Part shown: one piece after another, positions 8,474 through 14,701 of the stretch
Layout of the letters: every line of letters begins with the position of its first letter
Numbering within the stretch: the first letter of the stretch is position 1
Source: JAAZAI01 sp050942875
GTDB taxonomy: Bacteria; Verrucomicrobiota; Kiritimatiellia; RFP12; UBA3636
Assembly (NCBI GenBank): GCA_050942875.1
Contig: JBMNOD010000022.1
Span: 1 to 43,730 of the forward strand
Direction of reading: 5' to 3'
Length of the DNA: 43,730 nt
Translations under genes and position numbers: made by a program
The notes under the pieces: model-generated
The model's database searches: none
Told to the model about the DNA's origin: nothing
The model's input: the letters and a program-made list of their open reading frames with translations, nothing else

Positions 8474-8830
8474 TCAGTCTTGGTAGAAGAAGGACTCGCC
8501 CGAGAGTCCTGACCATCGCAAAGAATTAATGGCTCGGATGGGTTTAATCTCTTTAATTCCTTTGATAGGTCTGATTTTTTTGACGCCCTTGATTGGTTTG
8601 ATGGCCTTTATGGGTTTGATTGGGCCACTGCTTGCGTTTTCGGTGAAAAATGCTGTGTCGCCGCAATTGTCTCGAATCAGGCCACCGTCGAACCAACCAA
8701 GGTGCTTGCCGGAATATGCCCAGACCGAATCACTGTCGAGATAGGCAATCGGCTCGCCAGAGAAAAGATAGATACTTCCGTCATTGTCTGCGTATGCTAT
8801 CGGTCGACCATTCTTGTCGTATAACGTCAT
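8474..8830 (-). CDS. 4-fold beta-flower domain protein with a PIK-repeat tail
   Basis: The 118-residue product begins MTLYDKNGRPIAYADNDGSI and continues with short strands of the form IYLFSGEPIAYL and VWAYSGKHLGWFDGG. This internally repeated pattern is what I remember for the 4-fold beta-flower family, whose function is unknown. The second half contains an iterated PIKPIKAIKPIKG..IRPIKGIKEIKPIR stretch and ends in LRWSGLSGESFF, a tail also usual for these proteins. It is first in a likely operon with the Vsr-like nuclease. A TTGACA/TATAGG promoter (8946-8973) and a conserved leader (8888-8928) lie upstream. The ATG follows GGGAGGTAATC, a good ribosome-binding site. Confidence 0.75.
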   Translation of the reverse strand: MTLYDKNGRPIAYADNDGSIYLFSGEPIAYLDSDSVWAYSGKHLGWFDGGLIRDNCGDTAFFTENASSGPIKPIKAIKPIKGVKKIRPIKGIKEIKPIRAINSLRWSGLSGESFFYQD

Positions 8831-8887
8831 GATTACCTCCCTGCTGATGCCAACATGGCACTACACTTCAAAAATAAAAGGCTTTCT

Positions 8888-8928
8888 ACCACTTTTAAGG
8901 GCTCCCGCCTCAGCAAAATTCTGCCAAA
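8888..8928 (-). promoter_or_regulatory. Conserved 5' leader element (copy 1)
   Basis: On the minus strand this stretch reads TTTGGCAG, a variable A-rich part, TTGCTGAGGCGGG, then GCCC and TTAAAAGTGGT. The same blocks in the same order occur at 12970-13012 upstream of the antitoxin gene. Both copies lie between a near-identical promoter and the start codon, so both would be transcribed as part of the 5' untranslated leader. The role is unknown; a regulatory RNA element or a conserved insertion are the two obvious options. Confidence 0.6.
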
Positions 8929-8945
8929 GCAATTAATAAAAAGAG

Positions 8946-8973
8946 CCTATACCCATCCGGCCAAAGTTGTCAA
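8946..8973 (-). promoter_or_regulatory. Predicted promoter of the beta-flower/nuclease operon
   Basis: On the minus strand TTGACA (8973-8968) and TATAGG (8951-8946) are separated by 16 bases. Bases shared with the promoter at 13038-13065 extend beyond the hexamers (TTTGTTGACA, GCCGGA). Transcription would start near 8939, giving a leader of about 110 nt. Confidence 0.65.
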
Positions 8974-9060
8974 CAAAAAATTCTGCAGCAAAAAAAATCT
9001 GATCTGAAAACCTCTGGGAAACATCATTATTTGAAGCAGGATCGCGAGATGAATTCACCT

Positions 9061-9252
9061 CTACTCCAGCCTCTTCTTGGCAGGGCGCACATCGTAAAGG
9101 GCATGATCCTCTTGAACCAAACTCGCCGATTCTTCAGCCACTTTCTCAAACAGGAGTTTTGAGCTTGTGAAGAGATCGGCATTCTCCGCTTTCAGGTAGC
9201 GGGCGGCCATGCGGCAGTACTCGGGATCAATGTCGATCCCGAAGTTGTTTTC
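9061..9252 (-). pseudogene. C-terminal fragment of an adenine-specific DNA methylase
   Basis: The minus frame reads NNFGIDIDPEYCRMAARYLK and continues to a stop at 9061. The block GIDIDPEYCRMAARYL is the characteristic final helix-strand region (the F/G-x-D-I-D-x-x-Y-x-x-x-A motif) of N4/N6 type DNA methylases with the permuted motif order. The catalytic DPP(Y/F) and FxGxG parts are missing. The coding similarity ends where the composite repeat begins (9253), so the gene appears cut by the repeat. Only about 63 residues remain, hence a relic. Confidence 0.65.
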
Positions 9253-9876
9253 TTTGAGGGGCTGTCCATTCTCCGCAGCCTTCTCGCTCACGTCCCACCT
9301 CGCCACCCTGCCACCCACTGTAATCTTGAAGAAATTTCTTCAAGATTACAGTAGCCTGTTGAGAAAAAGGGACACGGGGTTTCCAACCCGTAAACGGCCA
9401 CAGCCAGGAATGTCCGCGCCCCTGTTTCGCCCATCGTGAGACGCATCGGACGTTCGCGTTCACGTTTTTCGTGAACGGGTACCGCTTCGCTGTGAACGGG
9501 TACGCGAACGGGCGCATGGCGAGCTTGACTTGCAAAGCACACGAGGGGCAAGCGTCTGCTTGCCCGCACGAACGGACGAGCAGACGCTCGTCCCTCCCCC
9601 GATTCATTCACGTACCCGTACACGTTCCCGTTCGCGATTTCATTCGCATTTTTCGTGTACGCTTACGGGTGCCGCTTCGCTGGGTACGTGAACGAATCCC
9701 ACGGGATGGCGAACGGCCGCGCCGAGGACGGCGGGCTCCAACGGTCTCCGCAGGCAAATGGAATCGTTGTCGCGAGCTTGTCGGGGGTAACAGAATCAGG
9801 CGGATCAGACGGATCAGACGGATCAGACAGAATAGACGGATCAGTCCAATCGGTCTAATCAGTCCAATCAGTCAGA
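9253..9876. repeat. Composite structured repeat, copy A
   Basis: This copy opens with TTTGAGGGGCTGTCCATTCT, as does copy C at 13089. It then contains a perfect 36 bp palindrome (9317-9352), a degenerate version of the 54 bp three-way-junction element (about 9369-9424), long hairpins built from CGTGTACG/GTACGTGAACG-type words (9440-9700), a CCGCC-GAGGAC-GGCGG hairpin near 9722, and a 9 bp-period tract of GGATCAGAC-like units (9795-9876). The last unit touches the stop codon of the NlpC/P60-phosphatase gene. The order of modules matches copies B and C. No transposase gene is inside, so any mobility would be supplied in trans. Confidence 0.75.
9317..9352. repeat. Perfect 36 bp palindrome in copy A
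   Basis: The left arm ACTGTAATCTTGAAGAAA is followed directly by its exact reverse complement TTTCTTCAAGATTACAGT, with no spacer. Related, imperfect palindromes lie at 11434-11467, 13166-13199 and 13377-13412. The last has TCTGGAA/TTCCAGA in place of TCTTGAA/TTCAAGA, a paired change that keeps the stem. Confidence 0.9.
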
Positions 9877-11184
9877 TCAATCGGCATCCCCAGACGCGGC
9901 ATCGAGGCTGTCACCTGTGGGGGTTTGTTCTGTGCTGGTTTCGATTCCAGCATCCTGCTTGATCGACTCCACATCCAATTCCTCGATCCAGCCGGGAAGG
10001 TTCTGCCAAACCTCATGGAAGCCAAAGCCGCCTTGGGTCATTTCGCGAATCGCCTCCTCCTTTGACCAGCCTTGGACCGCAACGCGGTACAAGGCGCACA
10101 TCGTCCCCGTGCGATCCGCTCCATGTTGGCAGTGAACGAGAACGGGGGGTCTCTTCTCATGGGTGACGACCTGAAGGAATCGAACGACCTCCTTCCGTTC
10201 CGGATGCCAGGCTTTCATGTAGATATGCTCGTATCCAAGACCCGTGCCGCCAATCTCGTCTCTGTCGGAATGAAAGGAGCGAAGATTCACGATCGTTTCG
10301 ATTCCCTTCGCCTTGAGGTTCTTCATGCCGAGAGCCGAGGGCTGGGCGCTGCGGTACAGGTTTGCGCTGACTTGGTGCAGATTGGGAACGCCTTCCAACG
10401 CAATGGGCCGAGCCCACGAGGCCGGACGGGCGGCAGCTCCATCCAGACGGGATGGGATTTGACTCCACCGATACACATTCACCGGCACGTTGAACCATGC
10501 GTTTTCATCCGTCCTTCCGTTCAGCACGACCACGCGCCGAATCGCGGGCTCCGCCTGTATCCAGCGTCCATCGCCCAGATAGCAAAGCACATGCACGCCC
10601 GATGCCGTGATCGCCAAGTCGCCCGGAAGCAAGCCGTCGCAGTCCATTGCCTTGATTGTCCCGTGGATGCCGAGCGGGACAACGGCGTTGCGATGGCCTT
10701 CCGCGAGCGCCTTTGCGCTGGCGTCGAACCACCACAGCCGCAGCGCATCGCGCAAAAGCCCGCCATTGACCGTCGCCACGCCCTGCCACCCAAGCGCGTC
10801 GCGCAACGCCCGGCGCGGCAACCCCGAACAGTCGATCCCCAGCCGCCCCTCCCCGCCCCACAAATACCGGACGCCCTCATACGCCTTCAAACGCGACACA
10901 TAGCGATCATGGAGCCTGGCCGCATCCGTCGGCCTGGACGGCGACAGCAGCACCCCGGCAACCACGGCCAGGAACCCCGCCGCCACATGCCGCAACCGAC
11001 GCCGCGGCCAGATCCACCACAAAACCAGCGCCAGCTCCAAGACAAAGATCGCGCAAAAGAGCAACCGATACCGCAGCGCATTGACGGGATTCAGCCACGC
11101 CAGCACCAGCAAGACGCTGCACAGAACGAAGCCTGAAATCCGACGACGATTTTCTGGGAACTTGTCAATTTTGTCTAAAAACAT
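9877..11184 (-). CDS. Membrane-anchored NlpC/P60-like peptidase fused to a dual-specificity-type phosphatase
   Basis: The 435-residue product has three predicted N-terminal membrane helices (about 17-32, 40-59, 65-80). An NlpC/P60-like domain follows, with YLWGGEGRLGIDCSG (Cys119) and ASGVHVLCYLGDGRWIQAEP (His198), the nucleophile and histidine of this cell-wall peptidase family. The C-terminal third is a protein-phosphatase domain: NLYRSAQPSALGMKNLKAKG, then the P-loop VHCQHGADRTG (Cys352, Arg358), as in the HCxxGxxR dual-specificity/SiW14-like group. By family, the first cleaves peptidoglycan stem peptides and the second removes phosphates. Which substrate the fused protein sees is unknown. 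ATG 11184 follows TGAGGCGGA. The stop codon TGA is formed by the first TGATC of the adjoining 9 bp repeat. Both domain calls are firm; the combination is unusual. Confidence 0.85.
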   Translation of the reverse strand: MFLDKIDKFPENRRRISGFVLCSVLLVLAWLNPVNALRYRLLFCAIFVLELALVLWWIWPRRRLRHVAAGFLAVVAGVLLSPSRPTDAARLHDRYVSRLKAYEGVRYLWGGEGRLGIDCSGLPRRALRDALGWQGVATVNGGLLRDALRLWWFDASAKALAEGHRNAVVPLGIHGTIKAMDCDGLLPGDLAITASGVHVLCYLGDGRWIQAEPAIRRVVVLNGRTDENAWFNVPVNVYRWSQIPSRLDGAAARPASWARPIALEGVPNLHQVSANLYRSAQPSALGMKNLKAKGIETIVNLRSFHSDRDEIGGTGLGYEHIYMKAWHPERKEVVRFLQVVTHEKRPPVLVHCQHGADRTGTMCALYRVAVQGWSKEEAIREMTQGGFGFHEVWQNLPGWIEELDVESIKQDAGIETSTEQTPTGDSLDAASGDAD

Positions 11185-11399
11185 TCCGCCTCAGGCTACG
11201 CCTTGCCTTCCTGACTTCTCCATGGCTGCTCCCGGATTTCCGTCCAATTATTGAAAATGCGCTTTGCTTCATTTGCGGACAAAAGCCTACACTTTCTTGG
11301 GCTTCATGTCCACATCTCAAAAGCCCTGCCAAGGAGAAACGAAGCTTGATCCGCCCGACCCGTCTGATTTGTCTAACCCACCCACACCCGAACCTTGGC
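11185..11399. other. Upstream region of the NlpC/P60-phosphatase gene
   Basis: No gene, strong promoter or relic was recognised here. A short TGATCCG/GTCTGATTTGTC stretch at about 11347-11375 resembles the 9 bp-period repeat seen at 9795, 11916 and 38153. Confidence 0.4.
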
Positions 11400-11482
11400 C
11401 GGATTCTTGGGGACAGACCCCTCGCTGGTGCCCACTGTAATCTCGAATGATTTTTCAAGATTACAGTGGCGGAAAGAAGAAA

Positions 11483-11536
11483 GGGGCACGGGTTTTCCAA
11501 CCCGTAAACGACCACGGACAGGAATATCCGCGCCCC
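11483..11536. repeat. 54 bp three-way-junction element, copy in B (first)
   Basis: Outer stem GGGGC/GCCCC encloses hairpin CGGGTT-TTCC-AACCCG and hairpin CGGACA-GGAA-TATCCG (one mismatch). The two loops TTCC and GGAA are complementary. Confidence 0.7.
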
Positions 11537-11740
11537 TGTTTCGCCCACTATGGAACCGTTTACGCCTGCGTACCCGTTTTGCGTGAACGCGTACCGCTTC
11601 GCTGTGAACGGGTACGTGAACGGATTCCACGAGACGACGAACATCCCGCCGAGGACGGCGGTCTCCAACGCATCGGCGCATGGTTCGCCCATCGTGGGCC
11701 GCGTCGCTGGAGACCGCGGTCTCCGCGGGCAATGGGCAAA

Positions 11741-11794
11741 GGGGCGCGGGTTTTCCAACCCGCGGACGACCACGGACAGGAATGTCCGTACCCC
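11741..11794. repeat. 54 bp three-way-junction element, copy in B (second)
   Basis: Outer arms GGGGCG and TACCCC enclose CGGGTT-TTCC-AACCCG and CGGACA-GGAA-TGTCCG. Both inner stems are perfect and the loops are again complementary. Confidence 0.7.
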
Positions 11795-11993
11795 TGGTGC
11801 TCGACGCATCAGCCCTTCGTTCGCCCGTCATGAACCATCTCCCGCCGAGGACGGCGGTCTCCAACGGCCCCGGCGGGCAAATGGAATCTTTGTCGCGAAT
11901 TTGTCGGGATTAGCAGAATCAGACGAATCAGACAGATCAGACAGATCGGTCCAATCGGTCTAATCAGTCAGATCAATTTGAATCTTGTCTTTC

Positions 11994-12305
11994 TCATTCG
12001 TTGTGCCTCGGGTAGTCGGGGAGTCCACGACAACTCATTTCGTACTGCCGACGGGGAGCAGGCAGGGAGTTGGCGTAACGCACCCACTTCCTCGCCCAAC
12101 GCCTCGGTTTGTGCCGACCCTTCGGCCCCTCGATTTTGCCGTCCGCCGTGATCTTGGCGATCGCGTCCTGGATTCTCTTCCGCTGTTCCGCCCTCTCCCG
12201 TCTTGACCGTTGCACTCGCCGCACAATGCTGTAAGCAAAACACGCGAGAAACGCAAGGCGGACGCCACCCCACACCACGACCTTCACTGTCTCACTCGCG
12301 TTCAC
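11994..12305 (-). CDS. Small single-span membrane protein, function unknown
   Basis: The start is set at GTG 12305 because GGGGAGGAGA lies directly upstream; a TTG at 12320 would overlap that site. The 103-residue product has one membrane helix near its N-terminus (VWGGVRLAFLACFAYSIV), followed by a strongly basic cytoplasmic-type segment (RRVQRSRRERAEQRKRIQDA) and a Trp/Arg-rich tail (RHKPRRWARKWVRYANSLP). No family was recognised. It is 57 bp downstream of the toxin gene on the same strand, so may be in the same transcript, and it is followed by composite repeat B. The ribosome-binding site and coherent helix support a real gene. Confidence 0.5.
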   Translation of the reverse strand: MNASETVKVVVWGGVRLAFLACFAYSIVRRVQRSRRERAEQRKRIQDAIAKITADGKIEGPKGRHKPRRWARKWVRYANSLPAPRRQYEMSCRGLPDYPRHNE

Positions 12306-12362
12306 TTCTCCTCCCCGCAAAACATGGCAATGCGCTGAAACCTTCCTGAAGACGACGATTTT

Positions 12363-12653
12363 CTACCTCCCGACCCAGTAGTCCGGTCGTCTATGCAGGT
12401 GCATTGTTGCCTGAATGACGATCTCGTCCGGTTCAACCCGATACAAGAGCACGTAAGGGAACCGGTAAACAAGCCTGCGCCGGATGTTTGACCTGATGAC
12501 TGGCCACCGTTCAGGGGATTCGCGAATGTCCAAAATGGCGGCATCGATCCTGTCGAGAAACTCGCGACCAAGGCCTCTTGCCTGAATCTCGTAATATTGT
12601 GCTGCGTCAAGCATCTCCAGTTCGGCAGGCCTGAGGAAGCGAACAGGCTTCAT
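12363..12653 (-). CDS. ParE/RelE-type toxin of a toxin-antitoxin pair
   Basis: The 96-residue product MKPVRFLRPAELEMLDAAQY..EIQARGLGREFLDRIDAAILDI has the helix-hairpin start and the central RRLVYRFPYVLLYRVEPDEI strands of the ParE/RelE superfamily. It ends in the HLHRRPDYW motif typical of plasmid-stabilisation ParE proteins. By family it would inhibit DNA gyrase (ParE) or cleave mRNA (RelE); sequence alone does not decide, though the HRRPDYW ending favours ParE-like. Its ATG overlaps the stop of the antitoxin gene by 4 bp (ATGA), so the two are translationally coupled, antitoxin first. Confidence 0.88.
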   Translation of the reverse strand: MKPVRFLRPAELEMLDAAQYYEIQARGLGREFLDRIDAAILDIRESPERWPVIRSNIRRRLVYRFPYVLLYRVEPDEIVIQATMHLHRRPDYWVGR

Positions 12654-12880
12654 TTGATTGCATCCCGCGCATCGCTCAGCACTTCTTCTGCAGATCTTGC
12701 CAAGATTTTACCGCTTTTGTATTCACGATAACGCCGGTCGGCCTCGGCAATCCAGAGTTTTTCATTCTCCTGCTCGTTCAGATTGTCGAGACTGGCAATC
12801 AATCGTTCGGCAAGAGCGGCGCGGTCTGTTGGCGACAGCTTCAACGCTTGGGCTTCAAATTCCATCAGTTGTGGTGACAT
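12650..12880 (-). CDS. Antitoxin of the ParE-type toxin-antitoxin pair
   Basis: The 76-residue product contains EFEAQALKLSPTDRAALAER followed by LIASL. This is the signature of the short addiction-module antitoxins (TIGR02574-like) that precede ParE toxins. It should bind and neutralise the toxin and repress its own promoter. The ATG follows AAGGAGG at good distance. A TTGACA/TATAGA promoter lies about 160 bp upstream (13038-13065), with the conserved leader element between. Confidence 0.85.
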   Translation of the reverse strand: MSPQLMEFEAQALKLSPTDRAALAERLIASLDNLNEQENEKLWIAEADRRYREYKSGKILARSAEEVLSDARDAIK

Positions 12881-12969
12881 TAACAGACCTCCTTCTTCGT
12901 AAACAGGCTAAGTCGTTCCGGGTTTAGAGTCAAGCTCATTTCCATTCTTAAGGCGTACAACTGCGTACG

Positions 12970-13012
12970 ACCACTTTAAAAGCCCCCCCCGCCTCGGCAA
13001 GCTCCTGCCAAA
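12970..13012 (-). promoter_or_regulatory. Conserved 5' leader element (copy 2)
   Basis: On the minus strand it reads TTTGGCAGGAGCTTGCCGAG, then GCGGGGGGGG, CTTTTAAAGTGGT. GGCA-GGAGCT-TGCC can pair as a hairpin. The element matches copy 1 at 8888-8928 in order and spacing and would be part of the antitoxin mRNA leader. Confidence 0.6.
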
Positions 13013-13037
13013 TGCGGCAACCCAAGTACAAGGAAAG

Positions 13038-13065
13038 TCTATATCCTTCCGGCTGAAGCTGTCAA
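13038..13065 (-). promoter_or_regulatory. Predicted promoter of the toxin-antitoxin operon
   Basis: Minus strand TTGACA (13065-13060), 16 bases, TATAGA (13043-13038). The spacer length and the surrounding TTTGTTGACA and GCCGGA words match the promoter at 8946-8973. Confidence 0.65.
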
Positions 13066-13088
13066 CAAAGGAATTATGGAAATTGTAT

Positions 13089-13412
13089 TTTTGAGGGGCT
13101 GTCCATTCTCCGCAGCCTTCTCGCTCGCGTCCCACCCCGCCACCCTGTCCCCGCCCTGCCACGCAATAATCTTGAAGAAAATTTTTTCAAGATTACAGTA
13201 GCGGGGAGAAAAAGGGGCACGGGTTTTCCAACCCGTAAACGACCACGCACAGGAATGTCCGCGCCCCTGGTGCTCGACGCATCAGCCCTTCGTTCGCCCA
13301 TCATGAACCACCTTCCGCCGAGGACGGCGGGCTCCAACGGTCTCCGTGGGCAAATGGGCACAAGAGTCCTACCGTCCACTATGATCTGGAAGATTTTATT
13401 CCAGATTACAGA
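13089..13412. repeat. Composite structured repeat, copy C
   Basis: It begins with the same TTTTGAGGGGCTGTCCATTC boundary as copy A, then a 34-base imperfect palindrome (13166-13199), the 54 bp element (13214-13267), the CTCGACGCATCAGCCCTTCG segment shared with copy B, a CCGCC-GAGGAC-GGCGG hairpin, and a second palindrome (13377-13412) with compensatory changes relative to copy A. Confidence 0.75.
13214..13267. repeat. 54 bp three-way-junction element in copy C
   Basis: GGGGCA..CGCCCC arms enclose CGGGTT-TTCC-AACCCG and CGCACA-GGAA-TGTCCG (one mismatch). Loops TTCC and GGAA are complementary. Confidence 0.65.
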
Positions 13413-13419
13413 GTCAACT

Positions 13420-13445
13420 CCACAGCCCTGGAAGGGCGTGACATA
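13420..13445. repeat. Second copy of the dispersed GCCCTG/AGGGC hairpin repeat
   Basis: CCACAGCCCTGGAAGGGCGT followed by GACATA repeats 6208-6233 with one base change. Confidence 0.7.
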
Positions 13446-13610
13446 ACAACCTTTTCATTCGCACCCGTCAAAGGGAAACAAGGGACAGGCCCCAAAAAGA
13501 CAATCAAAAATTGTCAAGCAGAACTTGAGCGGTACAAGCAGGTGAATGAGCGCAGGAGGCGAAACGCGGCGGGGACGCCGCGTCCGGCTTTGGCGCAGGG
13601 TTCGTCGTGA
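13446..13610 (+). pseudogene. Possible 3' relic of a coding sequence
   Basis: A plus-strand frame without any start codon runs to TGA at 13608-13610. It ends QAELERYKQVNERRRRNAAG TPRPALAQGSS. The charged helix followed by a Pro-rich tail is protein-like, and a GGGACAGGCCCC motif sits within the open frame at 13482. I do not recognise the family; it may be the end of a deleted transposase or other gene. The rest of the gap up to 13744 holds only the promoter at 13709. Confidence 0.25.
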
Positions 13611-13708
13611 CGCCGCGAGGCGTTGGGGCACACGGACTCTTCCATCGCGCTCGAAGCGCACAGCGGCCGCTGGTTGCGGCTGCCCGCGCCCCAGCGATTA
13701 CCTTGAGC

Positions 13709-13737
13709 TTGCATGAGCGCCTCGGCTCGGGTATCAT
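13709..13737 (+). promoter_or_regulatory. Predicted promoter of hldD
   Basis: TTGCAT (13709-13714), 17 bases, TATCAT (13732-13737). The hldD start codon is only 7 bases after the -10 box, so transcription would begin at or next to the ATG, implying a leaderless mRNA. Confidence 0.4.
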
Positions 13738-13744
13738 TGGGGGC

Positions 13745-14701
13745 ATGAGCAAATTCATCGTCACTGGAGGCGCCGGCCTGATCGGCTCGAACATCGTCCG
13801 CGAACTGAACGATCGCGGCGAGTCCGACATCTTGATTGTCGATCATCTCAACCATCCGGGCAAGCAGGCCAACCTCGACCGGCTCGACTATGCCGCCTAT
13901 CTTGATCGGGACGACTTCCGCGCCGCCCTGCGCGCAGGGCGCATCGGGGCGGCGTCCGGACTCTTCCACCTGGGCGCATGCAGCTCCACGATGGAGACCG
14001 ACGAGGCCTTTCTCGACGACAACAACACGGGCTGCACGCGCGAGATCTGCGAATGGTGCCTCGACAGCGGCACCCGTTTCGTCTATGCCTCCAGCGCCGC
14101 CACCTACGGCGACGGGGCGCTGGGCTACTCCGACGACGACGCCATCACGCCCCGGCTCCAGCCGCTGAACCTCTACGGCTGGTCGAAGCAGAAGTTCGAC
14201 GTCTGGGCGCTGGAGCAGGGGCTGCTGGACAAGATCGTCGGGCTCAAGTACTTCAACGTCTTCGGCCCGGGCGAGGACCACAAGGGCGACATGCGCTCGG
14301 TGGTCAACAAGTCCTACGCCATCGTCCGCGACACGGGGCGCATCCCGCTCTTCAAGTCGTATCGGCCCGACTATGCGGACGGCGAGCAGGACCGCGACTT
14401 CGTCTATGTGAAGGACGCCGCCAAGGTGACGCTCTGGTTCCACGACCATCCGGACGTCAACGGCCTCTTCAACTGCGGCACCGGGCAGGCCCGCACGTGG
14501 GTGGATCTGGCGAAGGCGCTTTTCGCGGCCATGGGGCGCGAGCCCGTCATCGAGTTCGTCGAGATGCCGATGGCATTGCGCGACAAGTACCAGTACCACA
14601 CCGAGGCGGACGTGCGCAAGCTGCGCGCCGTCGGCTGCGACGTGCCTTTCCGTCCACTTGAGGACGCCGTGGCGGACTACGTGCGCCGCCACTTGGATTA
14701 A
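13745..14701 (+). CDS. hldD: ADP-L-glycero-D-manno-heptose 6-epimerase
   Basis: HldD (RfaD) converts ADP-D-glycero-D-manno-heptose to the L-glycero form used in the LPS inner core. The start at 13745 puts the Rossmann strand at the very N-terminus (MSKFIVTGGAGLIGSNIVRE, GxxGxxG at 8-14), as in the family. Further marks are the HLGACSSTMETD loop, a catalytic Ser/Tyr-x3-Lys (YASSAATYG; LYGWSKQKFD), KYFNVFGPGEDHKGDMRSVV and DFVYVKD. The length of 318 residues is normal. An upstream extension is open but lacks conserved sequence. The next gene begins at the base after the stop codon, so the two form an operon. Together with lpxC it indicates an LPS-bearing outer membrane. Confidence 0.93.
   Translation: MSKFIVTGGAGLIGSNIVRELNDRGESDILIVDHLNHPGKQANLDRLDYAAYLDRDDFRAALRAGRIGAASGLFHLGACSSTMETDEAFLDDNNTGCTREICEWCLDSGTRFVYASSAATYGDGALGYSDDDAITPRLQPLNLYGWSKQKFDVWALEQGLLDKIVGLKYFNVFGPGEDHKGDMRSVVNKSYAIVRDTGRIPLFKSYRPDYADGEQDRDFVYVKDAAKVTLWFHDHPDVNGLFNCGTGQARTWVDLAKALFAAMGREPVIEFVEMPMALRDKYQYHTEADVRKLRAVGCDVPFRPLEDAVADYVRRHLD

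Larger units (their letters stand above)
11409..11978. repeat. Composite structured repeat, copy B
   Basis: It starts at a GGGGACAGACCCC motif (11409-11421), then an imperfect palindrome (11434-11467), a 54 bp junction element (11483-11536), CGTGAACGG-type hairpins, a GGAGACCGCGGTCTCC palindrome (11709-11724), a second 54 bp element (11741-11794), and a segment GGTGCTCGACGCATCAGCCC (11796 onward) that is nearly identical to 13268 onward in copy C. It ends with the 9 bp-period tract (11916-11978), 15 bp from the stop codon of the next gene. The element therefore looks like two nested or tandem units. Confidence 0.75.

Noticed and set aside
9288..9962. Open frames inside composite repeats A and B
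   Set aside because: They consist of the hairpin repeats read in protein form (such as YPFTAKRYPFT) and occur in several frames and on both strands.
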